Numbered from the stretch's first letter, positions 28,146 through 37,693 are shown. The stretch is DNA of 64,000 bases from Flavobacterium pectinovorum (GCF_900142715.1 NZ_FRBX01000001.1:186001-250000), one strand, 5' to 3'. A program made the numbers and translations. Notes: generated from the sequence alone by a model not told the origin.

Positions 28146-28600
28146 AAGTTATAAAATGGTTGGCTATTTTGAGTTTTACGTCGATTAGTATTGTTGTATT
28201 ATACTGGGTTGGTTTTGCACTACTTTTTTCTTACGGTGCAGGCGGACCTAAAAGGATTGAAGCATATGACTTTAAAACAACCGAAAAGAATTTACGAAAA
28301 GAGTTAACAACAATATGTAGCAATTCTAATTATCTATCCTATAAAGATACTATTGATGATAATGGATTTACAAAAACATTAGTTACAATACAAATCACAG
28401 AAGAAAGCAATAAAACAGTTTATGATTTACGTTTATGGAATATGGGGAGCGATGAAATTACAAGTTTTTATCTTTATTATATAAATAGCAGATCAAGTGA
28501 TTATTTTGGATGGTTTTCTTTTGAAAAATATAAAAAAGTGAAATTATTTGAAAAAGAAATTATCGAACCATTATCTAAAAAGTTTGAAAGAGTAGAATAG
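28142..28600 (+). CDS. Small membrane-anchored protein, paralogue 3 of 3 (candidate immunity)
   Basis: 152 residues: an N-terminal helix (KWLAILSFTSISIVVLYWVG), then SYGAGGPKRIEAYDFKTT and the tail YFGWFSFEKYKKVKLFEKE. It is the last gene of the tight four-gene unit. The paralogue series suggests recent tandem duplication. An AT-rich spacer with repeated TTAG-type words follows (28690-28724). Confidence 0.75.
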   Translation: MKVIKWLAILSFTSISIVVLYWVGFALLFSYGAGGPKRIEAYDFKTTEKNLRKELTTICSNSNYLSYKDTIDDNGFTKTLVTIQITEESNKTVYDLRLWNMGSDEITSFYLYYINSRSSDYFGWFSFEKYKKVKLFEKEIIEPLSKKFERVE

Positions 28601-28766
28601 GTAAATGAATATTAAATAGATTGTAATCAATAATTAAAACATAGCGCTCCCGTCCAAAATCCCAATTTTATAAGCCAATCACAAAAAAACTTAGAACCTT
28701 AGCAACTTAGCCTCTTAGAACCTAAAAAAAAACTATTTTTGTAATTCATTTTCAGGTAATAAATAA

Positions 28767-31673
28767 ATGTCAATACTTAAGGATTTAGAACAATTATCAG
28801 TGTCGTTGGAAGGAACACTTTTATACGATGATCTTCATAAAACGCTTTATTCGACCGATGCTTCGGTGTACCGGATTAAACCAAAAGCGGTTGCGGTGCC
28901 TAAAACGATAGCAGATATTAGTAAACTGATCCGGTTTGCGGCGCAGCACAATATTTCTATTACGCCAAGGACCGCCGGGACTTCGCTTGCCGGACAAACG
29001 GTTGGCGACGGAATTGTGGTGGATGTTTCTAAGAATTTTACCAAAATTCTGAATTTTGACCCGATTAAAAAAACAGTTACGGTTCAGCCAGGCGTGATTC
29101 GCGACGAACTGAATTTGTTTCTGAAACCTCATGGCGTATTTTTCGGTCCGAATACTTCGACTTCAAACCGCTGTATGATTGGCGGAATGGTAGGCAATAA
29201 TTCTTCAGGAACAACGTCAATTCGCTATGGCGTAACGCGCGATAAAATTGTAGAAATCAAAGGGATTTTGAGTGATGGCTCTGAAGTAGTTTTTAACGAG
29301 CTGACTTCGGCGAAATTTATCGAAAAAACCAAAGGAGATACTTTAGAAAATAAAATATACAAAAGCCTTTACGACGAACTTTCGGTAAAAGCAACGCAGG
29401 ATGAAATTATAAAAGAGTTTCCGAAACCCGAAATTCACAGAAGAAATACGGGTTATGCCGTTGATATTTTACTGAAATCGGATTTGTTTGGCGGAACAGA
29501 ACCAACTATAAATCTGGGAAAATTACTTTGCGGAAGCGAAGGAACTTTGGCCTTTACTTATGAAATTACTTTAAAAGTTGACGATTTGCCGCCCGCGAAT
29601 AATATTATGGTGGTGGCGCATTATCACAGCATTCAGGAATCGCTGGAATCTGTTGTGGTGGCAATGAAACATCATTTGTACACTTGTGAAATGATCGACG
29701 ACACGATTTTGGATTGTACCAAAACGAATCGCGAACACATTAAAAACCGATTCTTTTTGCAAGGAGAACCCAAAGCGATTATGATGTTTGAAGTGGCTTC
29801 GCACGATGCGGAAGATGCCGAAAATCAGGCGAATGCTTTAGTTGCCGATTTAGAGAAAAATAATTTTGGTTACGCGCTCGTAAAAATTTACGGTGCCGAT
29901 ATTGAAAAAGTAAACGAACTTAGAAAAGCCGGACTCGGACTTTTAGGAAGTATTGTTGGAGACGACAAAGCAGCCGATTCTATTGAAGATACTGCGGTAG
30001 AGTTAAGCGATTTGCCAGCTTATATTGCCGAGTTTTCAGCCATGATGTTACGTCACGGACAAGGTGCGATTTATTATGCGCATGCCGGAGCGGGAGAACT
30101 GCATTTGCGTCCGGTTTTGAATTTAAAGAAAACATCAGATCTTAAGCTCTTTAGAACCATCGCGACCGATGTGGCGATTTTGGTAAAAAAATACAGAGGT
30201 TCTCTAAGCGGTGAACACGGCGACGGAATTGTGCGCGGAGAGTTTATTCCGTTCATGATTGGCGAGACGAATTATGAACTGCTGAAAAGAATCAAATTAG
30301 CATTTGACCCTAATTCGGTTTTAAATATTGGGAAGATTGTGAACGCTTTAAAGATGGACGAAAACCATCGTGTGGTTTCGGGCAGGGTAGAACCGGATAT
30401 TAAAACGTTTCAGGATTTCTCAGACAGTTTAGGAATTTTACGTGCTGCCGAAAAATGCAATGGTTCCGGTGATTGCCGAAAATTACCATCGGCAGGAGGA
30501 GCAATGTGTCCGAGTTATCGTGCGACCAAAAATGAAAAAGAAACCACGCGTGCGAGAGCCAATGCGTTACGTGAATATTTGACATATTCGGAAAAGGAAA
30601 ATAAATTTGACCAGAAAGAATTATACGAAGTTTTTGAGTTGTGCGTGAGCTGTAAAGCCTGTGCCAGCGAATGTCCGAGTAATGTAGACGTTGCGACTTT
30701 AAAAGCCGAATTTTTATACCAATACCAAAAAGCAAACGGATTCTCGACCCGCAATAAGATTTTTGCACACAACGCAAAATTGAATAAAATGGGAAGTTTG
30801 TTTCCGTCAATCACCAATTTTATTTCGAATCAATCTTTTGTAAAAAAAAGTATGGGAATCGCGCCGGAAAGACAAGTTCCGCTTTTGGCAAAAAAAACGT
30901 TCAGAAAATGGCATGAAAATCATAAACCTACAGTTACGGATTTTCCAAACGGAAGATTGTATTTATTTGTAGATGAATTTACCAATTATTATGATGTAAA
31001 TATCGGAATAGATGCTTTCGAATTATTAACTAAATTAGGTTATCAGGTTCTGGTTATCGACCATGAAGAAAGCGGAAGAGCGTATTTATCTAAAGGTTTT
31101 TTAGAGGAAGCAAAAAAAATAGCAAATCACAATGTCAATATTTTTAAAGATTTGGTTTTAGGTAATGCACCTTTAGTTGGTCTTGAACCTTCGGCCATTT
31201 TAACTTTCCGTGATGAATATCTTCGTTTGGCAGATGATAAAGAAGAAGCAGAGAAGTTATCCCGAAATGCTTTTACGATCGAAGAATTCTTTAAAAAAGA
31301 AATTATCGACGGTAAAATTACGCCAGATTCATTTTCGGAAGAAAAGAAAGAAATCAAGATTCACGGACATTGCCATCAAAAATCATTGAGTTCGGTTGAA
31401 GCAACTTTTGCAATGCTTAATTTGCCAAAAAACAATACAGTTACCATTTACAATTCAGGCTGTTGCGGAATGGCAGGATCTTTTGGTTACGAAAAAGAAC
31501 ACTATCAGGTAAGTATGCAAATGGGCGAAGACACGCTTTTCCCAAAAGTACGTGCCACCGCCGAAAACGTCAAAATCGCCGCCGCAGGAACTAGTTGCCG
31601 CCACCAAATTTATGACGGAACAAAACGTGAAGCACAGCATCCGGTAAGTATTTTGAGAAGCTGTTTGCGTTGA
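28767..31673 (+). CDS. FAD-linked oxidase with Fe-S and CCG domains (YdiJ/GlcD-type, putative D-2-hydroxyacid dehydrogenase)
   Basis: 968 residues. The FAD-binding PCMH domain includes ITPRTAGTSLAGQTVGDGIV and GGMVGNNSSGT. A VAO-type FAD-oxidase C domain follows, with GEHGDGIVRGEF. Next come ferredoxin-type cysteines (CNGSGDCRKLPSAGG plus CPSYRAT, and CVSCKACASECPSNVDV), then a C-terminal CCG-type domain with HGHCHQKSL and NSGCCGMAGSFGYE. The layout matches E. coli YdiJ, a D-2-hydroxyglutarate dehydrogenase, and D-lactate dehydrogenase relatives. It would feed electrons to the quinone pool; the substrate is not determinable here. Confidence 0.88.
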   Translation: MSILKDLEQLSVSLEGTLLYDDLHKTLYSTDASVYRIKPKAVAVPKTIADISKLIRFAAQHNISITPRTAGTSLAGQTVGDGIVVDVSKNFTKILNFDPIKKTVTVQPGVIRDELNLFLKPHGVFFGPNTSTSNRCMIGGMVGNNSSGTTSIRYGVTRDKIVEIKGILSDGSEVVFNELTSAKFIEKTKGDTLENKIYKSLYDELSVKATQDEIIKEFPKPEIHRRNTGYAVDILLKSDLFGGTEPTINLGKLLCGSEGTLAFTYEITLKVDDLPPANNIMVVAHYHSIQESLESVVVAMKHHLYTCEMIDDTILDCTKTNREHIKNRFFLQGEPKAIMMFEVASHDAEDAENQANALVADLEKNNFGYALVKIYGADIEKVNELRKAGLGLLGSIVGDDKAADSIEDTAVELSDLPAYIAEFSAMMLRHGQGAIYYAHAGAGELHLRPVLNLKKTSDLKLFRTIATDVAILVKKYRGSLSGEHGDGIVRGEFIPFMIGETNYELLKRIKLAFDPNSVLNIGKIVNALKMDENHRVVSGRVEPDIKTFQDFSDSLGILRAAEKCNGSGDCRKLPSAGGAMCPSYRATKNEKETTRARANALREYLTYSEKENKFDQKELYEVFELCVSCKACASECPSNVDVATLKAEFLYQYQKANGFSTRNKIFAHNAKLNKMGSLFPSITNFISNQSFVKKSMGIAPERQVPLLAKKTFRKWHENHKPTVTDFPNGRLYLFVDEFTNYYDVNIGIDAFELLTKLGYQVLVIDHEESGRAYLSKGFLEEAKKIANHNVNIFKDLVLGNAPLVGLEPSAILTFRDEYLRLADDKEEAEKLSRNAFTIEEFFKKEIIDGKITPDSFSEEKKEIKIHGHCHQKSLSSVEATFAMLNLPKNNTVTIYNSGCCGMAGSFGYEKEHYQVSMQMGEDTLFPKVRATAENVKIAAAGTSCRHQIYDGTKREAQHPVSILRSCLR

Positions 31674-32036
31674 GAGATGGCACGCGGATGACACTGATTC
31701 ACTTCGTGAAAACGATAAGCGCGGATTTTTTTGTTTCACGCAGATTTGGCAGATTTTAGCAGATTTAATTTTGATTTAGCTATGAATAAAATCTGCGCGC
31801 ATTTGCTTAAATTATTTTAAATCTGCGTGAAAAAATAATTCTGGAATTGATAGGAAAAAATAAAACCTGTGTAAATCTGTTTAATCCGTGTCATCCGCGG
31901 TCAAAATAATTCACCACAAAAAGTACACACAAAACAAAATCGTTTTATATATTTGAAATCAGGATAATTTTTGCATTATTTGCAAAATAAAAGCATAAAG
32001 TCCGAAAGAAATTAATTTTAAACTAGAAAATACAAT
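31674..32036. repeat. Intergenic nested palindrome, copy 2 of the CACGCAGATT family
   Basis: The core at 31735-31832 has arms beginning TTTCACGCAGATTTGGCAG and ending AAATCTGCGTGAAA. An outer layer pairs CGCGGATGACACTGATT (about 31683) with AATCCGTGTCATCCGCG (about 31883-31900). The 363-nt gap otherwise holds only AT-rich sequence before the permease gene. Confidence 0.7.
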
Positions 32037-33971
32037 ATGGCATTATCAGGTTTATTCCGAAAAAAGACGGTACAAGATATTCTGAAACAAGTTGCAAAAA
32101 ACGAAGCAGACGGTCATAATGCGCTTGGAAAGCATTTGACGACCAGAGATTTAACTGCATTTGGAATTGCAGCAATCGTTGGTGCAGGAATTTTTAGTAC
32201 GATCGGAAAAGCCAGTGCAGATGGCGGACCAGCTGTTATTTTCTTGTTTTTATTTACAGCTCTTGCATGTAGTTTTGCCGCTTTTGCTTACGCCGAATTT
32301 GCCTCGATGGTTCCCGTTTCCGGAAGTGCTTATACGTATTCGTATGTTGCTTTTGGAGAAATTATCGCCTGGATAATTGGTTGGGCTTTAATTATGGAAT
32401 ATGCCGTAGGAAACATAACAGTCGCCATATCGTGGAGTGATTATTTTACGGGACTGCTCCAGAGTGGCGGAATTCATCTCCCGCAATGGATTCAGATGGA
32501 TTATCTAACTGCTTCAAACGGATTTAAAGATGCCACAGCTTTAATGCAGGGCGGAAAATCTTTCGAAAATTTAAGTGCTTCTTTGCAAGCCGCGTATACA
32601 GCCTGGACAACAGCGCCAACAATTGGTTCTTTTCATTTTGTGGCTGATTTGCCAGCTTTGTTTATCATTATTTTAATTACAGCCTTAGTTTACCGTGGAA
32701 TGAAAGAATCTCGTAATGCGAGTAATGTCATGGTTGTTGTAAAACTTTGCATTGTTCTTTTAGTTATTGCAGTTGGGGTATTTTATGTAGATACAGCCAA
32801 TTGGGATCCGTTTGCACCAAATGGAGTTAGCGGAGTTTTAAAAGGAGTGTCAGCAGTTTTCTTTGCTTATATTGGTTTTGATGCGATTTCGACAACTGCA
32901 GAAGAATGTAAAAATCCACAACGTGATTTACCACGCGGAATGATGTGGGCAATTATCATTTGTACAATATTATATATAGCCATTGCCTTGGTTTTAACCG
33001 GAATGGTGCGTTATAATGAATTAAATGTTGGAGATCCTCTAGCGTTTGTATTCGACAAGTTAGACCTAAAATGGATGTCTGGAATTATTGCAGTAAGTGC
33101 TGTAATTGCCATGGCGAGCGTTTTATTGGTTTTTCAAATGGGACAGCCGCGTATCTGGATGAGTATGAGCCGTGATGGTTTATTACCAAAGAAATTTTCT
33201 ACAGTGCACCCAAAATTCAAAACACCATCTTTTGCGACAATTGTAACGGGTTTTGTGGTGGCAATTCCAGCCTTGTTTTTGAATTTGACAATGGTAACAG
33301 ATTTATGCAGTATAGGGACTTTATTTGCCTTTGTATTAGTTTGCGCCGGAGTTTTGGTTTTACAAAACAAACCTGAAATTCCAAGAGGAAAATTCAAAAC
33401 GCCATATGTAAATTCAAAATTTATTATGCCTGTTTTAATGATTGCGGGATTGTATTATGCTTTTGCTTTCAATAATAAAGCTACAATGGCTTTTATCAAT
33501 AATGAATCACAAACAAACGACGCAACAACAATAATTACGTCATTAGACAAAGAAGAATCTGCGAAAGTTTTCAATTATTTAGAAAGCATCGATGTTAAAA
33601 ATAAAACTGCCGAAACCTCAGATTTAGAGCATTTATTAAGCCAATACCAAGACGACGAAGCCAAATATGCAGAAGTTGTAAAAGGTTTGCCAATTAATGA
33701 TTCATTAAAATACGAATCAGGTTTCAGCTTATTCAAACACAAAATCCCAATGTGGATTTTCCTTTTTGTTTTGGTTGGATTAGCCGTTTGGGCATTCAGA
33801 AAAAACTTGTCTTTAATTCCGCTTTTAGGATTAATCTGCTGCCTTTATATGATGGCCGAATTAAGTGTTTGGAACTGGATTTACTTCACGGTTTGGTTAC
33901 TAATCGGGTTGTTTATTTATTTTACTTATAGTAGAAAAAATAGTAAACTAAACTTCGTAGAGAAGTTATAA
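32037..33971 (+). CDS. APC superfamily amino-acid permease (cationic-amino-acid-transporter-like)
   Basis: 644 residues with about 12-14 membrane helices. The conserved start of APC carriers (FGIAAIVGAGIFSTIGKA) and FFAYIGFDAISTTAEECKNPQRDLPRGM are both present and typical of the CAT/YfnA branch. Between the last helices there is an unusual hydrophilic insert of about 80 residues (around 480-560: NNESQTNDATT, DKEESAKVFNYL, LEHLLSQYQDDEAKY) that ordinary CAT-type carriers lack. Substrate unknown, probably an amino acid. No operon partner is visible. Confidence 0.88.
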   Translation: MALSGLFRKKTVQDILKQVAKNEADGHNALGKHLTTRDLTAFGIAAIVGAGIFSTIGKASADGGPAVIFLFLFTALACSFAAFAYAEFASMVPVSGSAYTYSYVAFGEIIAWIIGWALIMEYAVGNITVAISWSDYFTGLLQSGGIHLPQWIQMDYLTASNGFKDATALMQGGKSFENLSASLQAAYTAWTTAPTIGSFHFVADLPALFIIILITALVYRGMKESRNASNVMVVVKLCIVLLVIAVGVFYVDTANWDPFAPNGVSGVLKGVSAVFFAYIGFDAISTTAEECKNPQRDLPRGMMWAIIICTILYIAIALVLTGMVRYNELNVGDPLAFVFDKLDLKWMSGIIAVSAVIAMASVLLVFQMGQPRIWMSMSRDGLLPKKFSTVHPKFKTPSFATIVTGFVVAIPALFLNLTMVTDLCSIGTLFAFVLVCAGVLVLQNKPEIPRGKFKTPYVNSKFIMPVLMIAGLYYAFAFNNKATMAFINNESQTNDATTIITSLDKEESAKVFNYLESIDVKNKTAETSDLEHLLSQYQDDEAKYAEVVKGLPINDSLKYESGFSLFKHKIPMWIFLFVLVGLAVWAFRKNLSLIPLLGLICCLYMMAELSVWNWIYFTVWLLIGLFIYFTYSRKNSKLNFVEKL

Positions 33972-33994
33972 GTTTGATTTATAATTATAAATGA

Positions 33995-34030
33995 AAAGCC
34001 GTTCTGAGATTGATCAGAATGGCTTTTTTA
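33995..34030 (+). terminator. Rho-independent terminator after the permease
   Basis: AAAAGCCGTTCTGA pairs with TCAGAATGGCTTTT (one G-U) and is followed by T. Its arms nearly match the terminator at 35221-35256. Confidence 0.8.
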
Positions 34031-34122
34031 TTTTGTTTTTTATAAAAATATATTCTTATTTCCTATAGTCTTTTTCTTAAGTTTGCAGCTTGTAAATTTT
34101 AATTTAATTTTTTTAAACAGAT

Positions 34123-35217
34123 ATGAGTTTCCTGAAAAATGTATGGGGCAAAAAAGATGCTCCAATAGAATCGTATAGTGATTTTTGGAATTGGTTTTTA
34201 AAACATGAAAAAGAGTTTTTCAAAATTGTTCAGGACGGAAACAATATACACAAAGGGTTTTTAGATAAAATTGCACCAAAATTAGATGAAATTCATGATG
34301 GTTTTTATTTTTTGACCGGAATGTTTGATAATCAAACCGCAGAGTTGATACTAACGCCAGACGGAGCGATTAAAAATATTTATGTGATAGAAGAGTTGGT
34401 CAATGCGGCCCCAAAAATTGAAGGCTGGAAGTTTACGGCTCTTAAATCTGCATCAGATATTAATGATGTTGGTATAACTTATGAGAATTTTAATTTTGAT
34501 AAAGGCAATTTAAAATTTTATCCTAATATTCATAACGACTATCCGGACGAAATTGATTTGACAATTGTTTACGATTATTTTGAAGAAGATAAAAAAGCAG
34601 CTGTAACAAATGGTGTTTATATTTTTTTGGATAATTACTTAGGAGAATTGCACTCTGTTACTCTAATAGATAATATGAAAGTGGTAGGCACAAATGATAT
34701 TTCTCAAGAATTAATACCAATCGAAAAATTAAAAGATTATCTAATTTGGAGAGAAAAGGAGTTTGTCGAAAAATATGAAGGGACAAGACATAATACGGAA
34801 AATGATGGTTACGCAACTTTTGAAGGAAAAAGCCAAGAGCGTGGAGTTATTTTAGCAATAATCAATACAACGGTTTTAGAGTGGGATAAAAAAGCATCTC
34901 ATCCCTGGATTTTTATTGTTGCAATTCCATTTGAAAAAACAGACGAAACAGGTTTGCCTGATGATGTGACGTATAAATTATTAGATGAAATTGAAGAAGA
35001 AATAATGTTTAGCCTGCCTGATTCTGATGGATATCTAAATATTGGAAGAGAAACAGCAAACAATAAAAGAGAAATCTTTTTTGCTTGTAAAGAATTTAGA
35101 AAACCACCAAAAGTTGTAGACGCCTTAATCAAAAAATACAGCCAGACTTTTGAAATAAGTTATGAGATTTACAAAGATAAATATTGGCAATCTTTTAGAC
35201 ATTTTGAACAAAATTAA
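34123..35217 (+). CDS. DUF695-type protein
   Basis: 364 residues, cytoplasmic, with no signal or membrane helix. The C-terminal part (about 230-364: LAIINTTVLEWDKKASHPW, LLDEIEEEIM, FFACKEFRKPPKVVDALI, YKDKYWQSFRHFE) fits the DUF695 family as I recall it. The N-terminal half (SYSDFWNWFLKHEKEFFKIV) looks like another conserved regulatory or binding domain. Function unknown. A weak TAagTTTG box at 34078-34085 could be its promoter. The gene is bracketed by two near-identical terminators. Confidence 0.7.
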   Translation: MSFLKNVWGKKDAPIESYSDFWNWFLKHEKEFFKIVQDGNNIHKGFLDKIAPKLDEIHDGFYFLTGMFDNQTAELILTPDGAIKNIYVIEELVNAAPKIEGWKFTALKSASDINDVGITYENFNFDKGNLKFYPNIHNDYPDEIDLTIVYDYFEEDKKAAVTNGVYIFLDNYLGELHSVTLIDNMKVVGTNDISQELIPIEKLKDYLIWREKEFVEKYEGTRHNTENDGYATFEGKSQERGVILAIINTTVLEWDKKASHPWIFIVAIPFEKTDETGLPDDVTYKLLDEIEEEIMFSLPDSDGYLNIGRETANNKREIFFACKEFRKPPKVVDALIKKYSQTFEISYEIYKDKYWQSFRHFEQN

Positions 35218-35220
35218 AGC

Positions 35221-35256
35221 AAAAGCCGTTCTGATCGATTTCAGAACGGCTTTTTT
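35221..35256 (+). terminator. Rho-independent terminator after the DUF695-type gene
   Basis: AAAAGCCGTTCTGA pairs perfectly with TCAGAACGGCTTTT, followed by T. Confidence 0.85.
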
Positions 35257-35292
35257 ATTTTGCTACAGATTAAAACGATTAATATGATTTTA

Positions 35293-35402
35293 TTTCACGC
35301 AGATTTTGCAGATTTAAGCAGATTAAAATAGATTTTTTTTTTAGCGAATCGCAATAAATAAATCTGCGCAGATCTGCTTAGATCCTTTTAAATCTGCGTG
35401 AA
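35293..35402. repeat. CACGCAGATT-family palindrome, copy 3
   Basis: The left arm TTCACGCAGATTTTGCAG with TTTAAGCAGATT mirrors the right arm AATCTGC..GATCTGCTTAGATCC ending AAATCTGCGTGAA. It lies between the convergent DUF695-type and PLP-enzyme genes. Confidence 0.75.
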
Positions 35403-35452
35403 CTAACTTAGCGATTCTCTGCGAAAACTCTTTGCGCAATAATTAGTGAAAA

Positions 35453-36670
35453 TTAGTGAAATTCGTGTTTCAAAATTCCTAATTCCACCATACATTCCTT
35501 CATCATCTCATAAGTACGCTGAATATCATTATCCAAACCAATCGAGAAACGAATCAAGCCATCCGTCAATCCCATTTCGTGTTGTTCTTCCAGCGGAATT
35601 TCACTAGAAGTTGAGGTTCCCGGCGCGCTGAATAATGTTTTATAAAATCCTAAACTTACCGCCAGATATCCCAAGTTTCTGGCTTGCATCAATTCCATTA
35701 ATTCATTGGCTTTTTCCAAAGTTCCAACATCAATCGTCATCATTCCCCCAAAACCATATTCCGGATTAATCATCGTTTTGTACAATTCATGACTCGGGTG
35801 ACTTTTCAATCCCGGATAAACCGTTTTTAAACCGTCAGCTTCAAATTGATCCGCCAGAAAATGAGCATTATGACTGTGTTGTTTGATTCTAATATGAAGC
35901 GTTCGCAGATTTTTCATTACACTTGCAGATCGCAAACTATCCATTGTTGGCCCTAAAAGCATACTCGCTCCGGAGTTTACATTTTTCAGCGAATTAATAA
36001 AATCTTTAGAGGCGCAAGTCACACCGCCAACTGTATCGCTGCTACCGTTAATGTATTTTGTCAAGCTATGAATTACGATATCGGCACCCAATTTTGCAGG
36101 CGAAACAGACAAAGGTGAAAACGTATTGTCAACCACCAATTTCAAATTATGCTTTTTTGCAATTTTAGCCAAACCCGTAATATCAGCCACTTCCAATAAC
36201 GGATTACTTACTGTTTCACAATACAAAACTTTCGTTTTAGGTGTAATTGCAGCTTCAACAATATCCAGTTTTGTAATGTCTACAAAGCTCGTTTCAATTC
36301 CAAAACGAGGTGTGAAATTCTTCAAAAAAGCATAGGTTCCGCCATAAATCGTTCGGCTTGAAACAATATGGTCGCCAGCGCCGCAAAGCTGCAATAGCGT
36401 AGGTGTAATGGCTCCCATTCCGGATGCCGAAACATTTGCCGTTTCTGTACCTTCCATCGCTGCCAAAGCCTGATCGAGATACAAATTACTTGGCGAAGAA
36501 TGGCGCGAATACAAATAGCAGCCTTCCATATTTCCTTCAAAAGTATCGAACATCGTTTTGGCCGATAAAAACGTATAAGTAGATGAATCAGAAATCGACG
36601 GATTTACACCCCCAAATTCCCCAAAGTATTGCAAATCCTGAATTTTATCTGCTGGATTAAAGTCTTTCAT
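35453..36670 (-). CDS. Cys/Met metabolism PLP-dependent enzyme (methionine gamma-lyase or homoserine-sulfhydrylase type)
   Basis: 405 residues of the trans-sulfuration family. YSRHSSPSNLYLDQALAAMEG and SASGMGAITPTLLQL lead to the PLP lysine, Lys205, in DIVIHSLTKYINGSSD. SLGFYKTLFSAPGTSTSSEIP lies near the C-terminus. These enzymes make or split C-S bonds of Met, Cys or homoserine derivatives. The divergent neighbour is an Lrp/AsnC regulator, which is common for methionine gamma-lyase, so catabolism is the likelier role. Family members cannot be separated reliably by eye. Confidence 0.85.
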   Translation of the reverse strand: MKDFNPADKIQDLQYFGEFGGVNPSISDSSTYTFLSAKTMFDTFEGNMEGCYLYSRHSSPSNLYLDQALAAMEGTETANVSASGMGAITPTLLQLCGAGDHIVSSRTIYGGTYAFLKNFTPRFGIETSFVDITKLDIVEAAITPKTKVLYCETVSNPLLEVADITGLAKIAKKHNLKLVVDNTFSPLSVSPAKLGADIVIHSLTKYINGSSDTVGGVTCASKDFINSLKNVNSGASMLLGPTMDSLRSASVMKNLRTLHIRIKQHSHNAHFLADQFEADGLKTVYPGLKSHPSHELYKTMINPEYGFGGMMTIDVGTLEKANELMELMQARNLGYLAVSLGFYKTLFSAPGTSTSSEIPLEEQHEMGLTDGLIRFSIGLDNDIQRTYEMMKECMVELGILKHEFH

Positions 36671-37112
36671 ATGTTTTAGTTTTTTTATTTATAGTTTGTT
36701 GTTTATAGTTTGTTGTTTATAGTTTGTTATTGCAATTGATTTTTGATATTGCAATTGCCATTGGAATTTGGAATTTAATTTGAAGCTATTCCAGCTTTCC
36801 GTTTCAAGTCCTCATAAAAAAGGCAAAGTTTCTAATGTTCTAAAAAGAGCTTCCTCCGGTCGCTTTTTTAGCCCAAGAAACTTTTGCCTTTTTTACTCCG
36901 GGCTTTCCACTTCAATCTGGGCTAGGACACTCGTTTTTAAAAGAAATTCTATTCAAAATAACGTTTTAATAGAAAATTAATCAACCATGTATTTAATAAT
37001 TAGATTTTAAAACTACATAAATTAATTATTAAAGATTATTAATCTAATTTTGTTTAAATATTTTCAAATCAATAGATTTTATTTCATCTGCAACAAAACA
37101 AAAACTATAAAT
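36671..37112. other. Divergent intergenic region with repeats
   Basis: The 442 nt between the PLP enzyme and the Lrp-type gene hold a short tandem repeat (TTTATAGTTTGTTG, three copies, about 36688-36729), an AATTGCCATTGGAATTTGG palindromic stretch, and a structured element copy at 36779-36932. A TAATTTTG box at 37045-37052 may be the lrp-type promoter. Confidence 0.55.
36779..36932 (+). repeat. Dispersed structured intergenic element, copy 2
   Basis: It opens TGAAGCTATTCCAGCTTTCCG, has a long central stem (AAAAGGCAAAGTTTCT against AGAAACTTTTGCCTTTTT, with an inner AAAAAGAGC/GCTTTTTT stem), and closes with GGGCTTTCCACTTC then TGGGCTAGGAC. The blocks match the reverse complement of 23419-23503. 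The central stem is replaced by unrelated sequence. Confidence 0.55.
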
Positions 37113-37568
37113 ATGACTTTAGATGCCACTGATAAAAAGCTCCTCGTTTTATTACAAACAGATAGTAAAAAAACGACTAAAGAATTATCATTAAAATTGA
37201 ATCTTTCAGTAACAGCAGTTTACGAACGAATTAAAAAATTAGAGCGCGAAGGCATCATCAAAAACTACGTCGCATTGGTAGATAAAACCAAAATAGATAA
37301 AGGATTTGTAGTGTTCTGTCATCTAAAACTCATTCAGCACACCAAAGAATTCCTAACCAAATTCGAAAGCGAAGTCATCAAACTCAACGAAGTATTAGAA
37401 TGCCATCACGTAAGCGGCGATTACGATTACATTCTCAAAGTATTGGTAAAAGATATGGAAGCCTACAGAGAATTTTTGGTAACGAAACTGACTTCGCTGC
37501 AACACATTGGCAGTACACAAAGTATGTTTATGATTAGCGAAGTAAAGAATTCCACGGTGATTTTTTAA
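37113..37568 (+). CDS. Lrp/AsnC family transcriptional regulator
   Basis: 151 residues from the start giving MTLDATDKKLLVLLQTDSKK. An N-terminal winged helix (TTKELSLKLNLSVTAVYERIKKLEREGII) is followed by the RAM ligand-binding domain (CHHVSGDYDYILKVLVKDM). The longer upstream frame has an alternative start, but family alignments begin at this ATG. It is divergent from the Cys/Met PLP enzyme and probably regulates it in response to an amino acid. Confidence 0.92.
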   Translation: MTLDATDKKLLVLLQTDSKKTTKELSLKLNLSVTAVYERIKKLEREGIIKNYVALVDKTKIDKGFVVFCHLKLIQHTKEFLTKFESEVIKLNEVLECHHVSGDYDYILKVLVKDMEAYREFLVTKLTSLQHIGSTQSMFMISEVKNSTVIF

Positions 37569-37693
37569 AGAAGGGACTAAGGTTCTAAGTTGCTGATGTT
37601 CTGAGTTTAGGAATAAAGGCTCAGATGTACAAAGTGACAAAGTTTTTTTAATTCACTAAGATTTTTAGTCGATAAGGTTTTAGGTTTTTTATT

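Noticed and set aside
28821..31739. Several minus-strand frames opposite the FAD dehydrogenase
   Set aside because: They are antisense shadows of a long gene with intact Fe-S and FAD motifs.
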